A stretch of 64,000 nucleotides of DNA from Pinus tabuliformis. Taxonomy: Eukaryota; Streptophyta; Pinopsida; Pinales; Pinaceae. Position numbers and translations under genes: made by a program. Within the stretch, counting starts at the first letter, position 1; the number at the start of each line of letters is the position of its first letter. Under the pieces are notes generated by a model. The model saw only the letters and a list, made by a program, of their open reading frames with translations, did no database searches and was not told the origin of the DNA. Where the stretch lies: contig CM062813.1 of NCBI GenBank assembly GCA_031772625.1, positions 697,510,420 through 697,574,419 on the forward strand. The letters run 5' to 3'. Of the stretch, positions 58,660 through 64,000 are shown piece after piece.

Positions 58660-59318
58660 CATCTATGTATTGTCATCATAGTTATGTTATATGTTTTAAT
58701 CATCTTTACCTTTCCCACCACTCTGAATTGTTTTCCATACAAGTTTTGATTTGAAGACCAATGTGATGATTCTTGTAAGAATCACATAGCCCAATTGGTT
58801 GTCGAATCTATTCCTTGTACTTTTGTTGAGGACTTTCTCTTTCAATCACTTGGAAAGTAGTCCTAGCTTCTTTTGCACATACCATTCTTTTATACTTTTT
58901 AGTGGATATGCCTTAGGCAATCTCCTTACTGTGTACCATGTCTATAACTTTCTAGTGCGCTCACTGCTTGTCATCTATGGGCATTATATAATTTGTAATT
59001 TTATTCATTGTCTTTTTCATCTACAAATTGGAATTGTTTTCTAGTACGAGGGATCAAAAATATTCTATCATCTTCAAGTAGCCATGTTCTACTTGCTAAT
59101 TATATGCATATCTAGTTTTTTAAGTTGTCCACTATTCTTGGCGCTGACAGGAGGGTATGTGGCAAATTCATACCTCCTTACACTTCCCACAATTTAGCCT
59201 TCGTATTGTCTTATCCCTCCTTATATGTTTGTTAGTGGTGAAAGCAATTAGTTGCTACATTGATTTTGTATGTTGATTTATGTCAAGGGTTTTCCTAGTT
59301 GAACTTGCATGCATTAGT
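58660..59318. other. Unassigned A/T-rich sequence
   Basis: Nothing recognisable. Open frames are short and hydrophobic without domain likeness. Confidence 0.5.
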
Positions 59319-61060
59319 GTTGATATTTGTAGCTTGGGAGGTACTCCAAACCCTAGGCTAGAAGGTTGTGGAGGAATTGGATTCATAAGGTCACTTGTGG
59401 GCTAAGAACCCAAGCTTGGGGTTTTGTACCCAAAGGTGTGGGGCTAAAACCATAAGGAGATTTGATGACTTGGCACATGGAGATTGAAGAGCAACCCTAA
59501 AGGAGCGGGGGGCAACTTCAAGCACCATGAGATGCCTTGTAGAAATGGAGATATGAATTTTTGAATGTTTTGTGTGGGTGAATTTGTCGCAAGATCAAGT
59601 CGGCCTTAGTAAAAGGTGCCCTTGATATGTTGGACGTCACCCTAGAGAAAGGTATATATAGGAGTGACGAGGAGCCTCATTCCTCATCCAATCAAGGGCA
59701 TCGCTCTCTCACATGATGTCTAGAATTGGAGGCTGAAATCCTCAAGGAGTTGCAACCCTAGATACTTGAACGAAGGAGAGAATAGGACACAGATTGAGGC
59801 CTGTTTTCATGACCGTTTAGGATGCGTTTTGGGCAGAGATAAGCAATAAAGAAAGGAGGGTCTGCGGGAGACTTGGCTGAGTTTGTTTGGGATTGTTCTG
59901 GGCACAAAATCAGAGGTAGTATCTTTGTTGCAAGCCAAGCTGTTTTATTGTAAGTGCAAGTGGGTAGGAGCCTTGTTTAGGGAGGCCAAGTAGCCTACTA
60001 GGCTCCCTAAACTGGGCCGAAGTCTTCTCCAACAAGAACACAATAGAGGAGGTCTGTAGGAGGGAAGAATTTGTGGTTTATGGATGGAAAGAAATCCCTA
60101 GATAGGGCTGAGTTCTACAGGGAGGTACAAATCAGATTCCAAAGTGTTTTGGGGAGCAATAATGGTTGTCTTCAAGGAAGAGAGGGAGCAGGATTGGGTC
60201 CTAGTTGAGGACAGTTTGTTGGGCACCCAAGGCTATTAGGAGGGCAACAAATAGGTGACCCAAATAGCCCTAGATCAGTTGGCAAGGACTTTGATAGTTG
60301 TAAGGAGGGTGAATTTTGGTGACTCAATGCTGATCCTTGAAGGACTAAAGGAGGTTAAAGGGAGCAGTTTGTAGCCCTAGTTCATTGTCAAAGAAGGACA
60401 TTTGCAGTGAGTAGAAGGGCAACCCTCCATGCTCTAAGTGTGTCTTCATTGGGCAGCACAGGAAGGCACTAGTGGGAAGAAGTCCCTAAGAGTTGTGTCC
60501 TTGAAGGACTAAGGAGCAACTAGTGGGCAAGAAGTCCCAAAGGTGTTGACTTCTTGAAGGACTAAGGAGCAACAAGTGGGCAGATGTGAAGACCCAAGGT
60601 GTTGAGTCATTGATGGATGAATGATCAATTAGAGGGCAGATTGAAGTTGTGTTCAATGGCCTAAAGGAGCTAGTTCATTGATAGAAGCAGAGAGGTGTTG
60701 ATATATATCAAGAGCCAAAGGACCGGGTAGGTGTGTTCAGGGTACGACCATGGCTTTTGTGAGTGTCAACTACGTTGGCTAGATGGTCAGTGTATCTTGT
60801 TCAGGGTAGATTGGTTGTCGAAGGATTGGCACCAAACCCTAGTTTGTGTCTTGTATCAGTGGATGTATGAGGGCCATTATCCCTGGTATGGGAGCCCTAG
60901 ACCGTTGTATTACAATTTGTTAATATAACAAAGCTGGGCAGTTAAAAATTGTAAAAAGTTGTCTATATTTGTGCAAGTGTTGATTTACTGCTATTTATTG
61001 TTCCGCTATGCAAAGTAGTTTGTTGTGATACTTGGATATGTAGCATCAGTGATTTTAAGA
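59319..61060 (+). mobile_element. Possible solo LTR or LTR relic
   Basis: The segment starts TGTTGATATTTGTAGC and has a TATA-like GTATATATAGG at 59650 with a CATTCCTCATCC leader. The following sequence is G-rich and non-coding, and ends in T-rich sequence near 61060. This composition is like plant LTRs, but no partner, primer site or flanking duplication was found, so the call and the right edge are weak. Confidence 0.3.
60471..60636. repeat. Three tandem units of about 52 bp
   Basis: Units start AGTGGG at 60471, 60522 and 60575. They share AAGTCCC, TTGAAGGACTAAGGAGCAAC and GGGCA blocks; the third is more diverged. Confidence 0.7.
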
Positions 61061-61800
61061 TTCTAACCTATATTCCAGTAATGTAGAAAAACAACAATTA
61101 GTACACGATATTGTTCACTGTAATAATTGGTTCAATTTTTTACTTAGTTTCTTGCATGTTTAATGGCCCAAATTGACATATTATCTTGTTCGTGAAGACT
61201 TGGGTGCTAAGTGGAAGCATTGTCTCTTGAGAGGGTAATATACCATTTTCAAATATCCATTTGTGATCCCTTATACATATATGCATAAGAATTAGTATAA
61301 AACGTACAAGTTTAGAAGGGACATTTGGATAGGTATATCAAAGAAATATATGACTAGGATAAATTTAATATAAGTTTACGAGAGAGAGAACATCTAGTAT
61401 AAAATGAGGGTAAGGATAGACAACTCACTTAGCACTATCATGAAAATCTCAACATCAAGAAACATTTAACATTAAGTTCAAGCTAACTTTATTTTATTGT
61501 ATGGATTTAGGTATTTAGCAAATGGTATAGGTGTTAGTAAAGGTATCAAGATGTTCTTTTTTAAGAACATGCGGGTATCACCAACATATAAGCTTTAGGG
61601 TGATTAGATCTCGACAACTGTTCAATGCATAAGATTTAGGTTGGATTCTTCACATGTCGTTGCTTGCCTTGCTATAAGGCCACTAATAAAGAAGCTTTAG
61701 TAACTTGTTAACTAGCCTTAGATTAGGAACACTAGCCTGAGGGGAATAACATGTTAAAATTCTTCTCTAGTTGTTCAATTATTGTGCAAGTCAATAGATG
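61061..61800. other. Unassigned A/T-rich sequence
   Basis: I see no gene, domain or terminal repeat here. Confidence 0.5.
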
Positions 61801-62107
61801 CAATTTGTTGCTGTTTTTGGTAGCATCGAGAGTATTATCACGTGTGAGGCAAGTGGGCTAAGTGACGAGGCTTTGCACCTATAGACCCATGGTATTTTGA
61901 TGACCCATGGTATTGCACCCTTTGGAAAAGTATAAGTACAAGGGTGAGTGATTCATTCTTGTGGTCGACAAGAGAGCATCTTATGGAGGATAAGGCCGAC
62001 TAGGCCTCAGATCTGTGGAGAGTTGAGAGGGCCTACGATAAGCCTTTGTTCTGTGGAGGGCTTGTGTTAGGCTTTAGATCTATGGATGGCCGACAGGGCC
62101 TATTGTA
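61801..62107 (+). repeat. LTR-like fragment at the insertion site of element H
   Basis: It contains a TATA-like GTATAAGTACAAGGGTGAGTG and a leader with CTCAGATCTGTGGAG and TTTAGATCTATGGATGG half-repeats, in the style of the Ty3 LTR-like sequences near 9370 and 56320. Element H begins right after TTGTA (62103-62107). Confidence 0.3.
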
Positions 62108-63220
62108 TGTTGATTTTTGGTAGCATTAGATGTGCTCTAAGCCTCAAAATTTGCAAGGAGACTAGGACACATGTATTCCAGAATACCCAGAAATTGTTTT
62201 GGGAAACTCCACCCGGAGACAATTTTATTAAATTAATTAATTATTTTTAATGGGTGCCTAAGTCTAAACTTAAGAAACTAAAATAATTAGAGGGTATTGG
62301 TGAAACTGGGTGTGAATCTTCTAGAAGAAGATGAGGATCAAGCCAAAATGATCTGAGACATTGATTATAATCTAATCTAGGCCGTTGATTGATCAACGAG
62401 AGGATTATAAGAAGAGGCTTGATGGGCATTTGGAACATACATCGAGTGAGAGATCAGAGATCGACTTTCTCAAGAAAGCAGCATAGCAGTTGCTGGAGAG
62501 GTCAGCAAGGAGATTTCTTGCAGTGAGGGGTAGGGATAGTTTTCCGGTTGGAGAATTTCCTGATTCGGGTATACATTGGAGAGGAGGCAGAGAGAGATCT
62601 AGAAGGGGCAGTGTAAAGCCACGCTGAGGCAGCACAAAGCCCTTGATAAGATTCGTGATTTTGTTGAGTAGCAAATCAGATCTAGTGCCAGGATATGGGG
62701 TGTGAGACCAAAGCACTAGAGGATAGAGTATCCAGTGAGTTGATCGATCAACCAGAAGGAGTGACGCAGTCCCCAGAAGGTGTGACGCAGAGTAGCGCAG
62801 TGATTGTGCAGAGGCAGCTTGGGGCTAACCATTTGGTGGCTGGATCAACGTCGGATCTCTAGTGATAGTGTGAGTTATTTCTCACTAATTCTCTGCCAGT
62901 CAGATTCTCTGTATCGGATAGGCAGTAAGGCATCAAAGATTGTATTCAGAAACTGTTGCATAATAATACAAACCCTCAACTGCTGCACTGATTTTCCTGC
63001 ATTGGGTTTTTCCGGGGACATTTGTCCAAAAACAACGGTGCCACTTGTGTGTGTGTTATTTCATCTTGCTCAGTTCTTGTTTCCGCATATTATTTAATTT
63101 GTGAATGCTGCAGTTGTATTTATTTGGATGTTTACTGTATAATACTGTAAATAACTTGATTCAGTAGGAGAAATATAATCGGTTGGTGCAGTAGTGATTC
63201 TGGGATTCCGAATTTTCACA
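62108..63220 (+). repeat. 5' LTR of element H
   Basis: It is 1113 bp from TGTTGATTTTTGGTAGC to CCGAATTTTCACA. The right edge is fixed by the primer site, and the left edge by likeness to the related LTRs. Confidence 0.75.
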
Positions 63221-63233
63221 TGGTATCAGAGGG
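63221..63233 (+). promoter_or_regulatory. Primer-binding site of element H
   Basis: TGGTATCAGAGGG directly follows the LTR. Its first eleven bases match the initiator tRNA-Met type site TGGTATCAGAGC. Confidence 0.85.
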
Positions 63234-63709
63234 CAGGTGAAGCAAGAGAGTAGACCAGAAGAGCCCAACGTTGAAGAGGAGGAGGGAGATCAAAGTGCTG
63301 CGTAGGCAACAGATTGAATCCCCAGAAGGATTGCGCAATCCTGGCTAGGAGGGCAACATTCTCAAGGAAAATCTGTCTCTGAGTGAGTTGACAGAGAGGT
63401 AATATTTCCAGATCGAGATTTGTCAGCGATAGAGGGAGCAATGCAGTAGAAGCTTCAGTGTAGAGCAATCTTCAGGTGAGACACAGTTTTCTACAACAGT
63501 TGCTGGGGCAGAAAAATGTCAGAAGAAGGAAGGAGACACTTTTTGAGGGAATTTCTTCCTCAGAGAATTCCTAGCCAAGGAATTCAATTTCTCAATTGCT
63601 GAGCAACAATAGAGAGGAGCAGATCTACTAACTCCAGTAGGGAGTGCGTAGGCCAACCTAGCAGTAGCACAGAGGAGAGAGGAGGCAGTTCGACATTTTG
63701 TTGGCTTAA

Positions 63710-64000
63710 ATGGCAGCTAATGGGCTGAGAGATCAAGATCGGTTGGACGAAGTATCCAATTATGTCATCTGGAAGGATAGGATCTCCTCCCTTCTGGATG
63801 AGCATAATCTCAAAGCCTATGTCGATAGTGTGGTAGCTGAACCTGCAGATGCGGATCCACTCAAGAAGTACAAGGCTGAAATGGCGAAGGCCAAGCAGTT
63901 GATCCTCGATGGAGTGAGGGATCATGTTGTATGTCACATTGCTGGAAAAGGGATTGCCAAGGAGATGTGGGATGCCTTGGCTACGTTGTATAAGGGATCT
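63710..64000 (+). mobile_element. Element H: gag N-terminal part (partial at window edge)
   Basis: From ATG 63710 the frame is open for 97 codons to the window end. It starts MAANGLRDQDRLDEVSNY, then VIWKDRISSLLDEHNLKAYV, AKAKQLILDGVRDHVVCHIA and KEMWDALATLYKGS, the N-terminal half of a Copia UBN2-type gag. The same layout is seen in the gag of elements B and D. Confidence 0.8.

Larger units (their letters stand above)
62108..64000 (+). mobile_element. Copia element H, 5' end (continues past the window)
   Basis: The 5' LTR (62108-63220), primer site (63221-63233), leader and the start of gag are present. Its LTR start is the reverse-complement counterpart of the D-element LTR end and of the fragment at 850-996, so all three belong to one family seen in both orientations. 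What can be seen of the coding part is open. Whether the element is whole cannot be judged from this window. Confidence 0.8.

Overview
The window looks like gene-poor intergenic DNA of a large plant genome, most likely a gymnosperm and probably a conifer. I found no host gene, tRNA or rRNA. Nearly every stretch that can be assigned is a transposable element. The strongest pointer to conifers is a Penelope-like element whose reverse transcriptase is followed by a GIY-YIG endonuclease, the type described from conifers as Dryad. Long LTR elements nested several deep, with LTR pairs that differ by several percent, fit the same picture. The taxon remains an inference.

Left part (1-27098). A Ty3-like gag fossil (1-845) and a fragment of LTR end (850-996) lead into a large minus-strand, gag-only LTR element. 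Its sequence is read at 997-2449, 10751-14044 and 20405-21693. A second diverged copy of the LTR plus 3' internal part follows at 21694-27098, so the order is LTR, internal, LTR, internal. The first copy was split twice. An 8.3 kb LTR-type insertion sits at 2450-10750 and itself holds a small hAT transposon at 7948-9121. A 6.4 kb Penelope-like element sits at 14045-20404. The Penelope-like element carries 3.3 tandem copies of a 1.01-1.02 kb unit in its N-terminal coding region, a long A/T tract and a hammerhead-like RNA core.

Middle part (27099-54540). This is a nested stack whose order can be read from target-site duplications. A minus-strand Copia element (28089-54540) was entered by a plus-strand Copia element (31457-53637, duplication GTTTC). 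That second element received three insertions: a near-complete hAT transposon with a transposase gene in its 5' LTR (32095-35839, duplication ATTTGAAG), another Copia element in the same LTR (35973-42682, duplication GCTTT), and a minus-strand gag-only Copia-like element in its reverse transcriptase region (44953-51094). The last one carries a 1.75 kb non-autonomous DNA transposon in its right LTR (49193-50946). LTR differences counted by eye agree with the nesting: about 8-9% for the outer element and 4-5% for the two inner ones.

Right part (54541-64000). It holds an old Ty3 integrase and LTR fossil, a diverged tandem duplication near 57.6-58.4 kb, unassigned A/T-rich sequence, LTR-like remnants, and the 5' end of another Copia element (LTR 62108-63220, primer site, gag start) that runs off the window.
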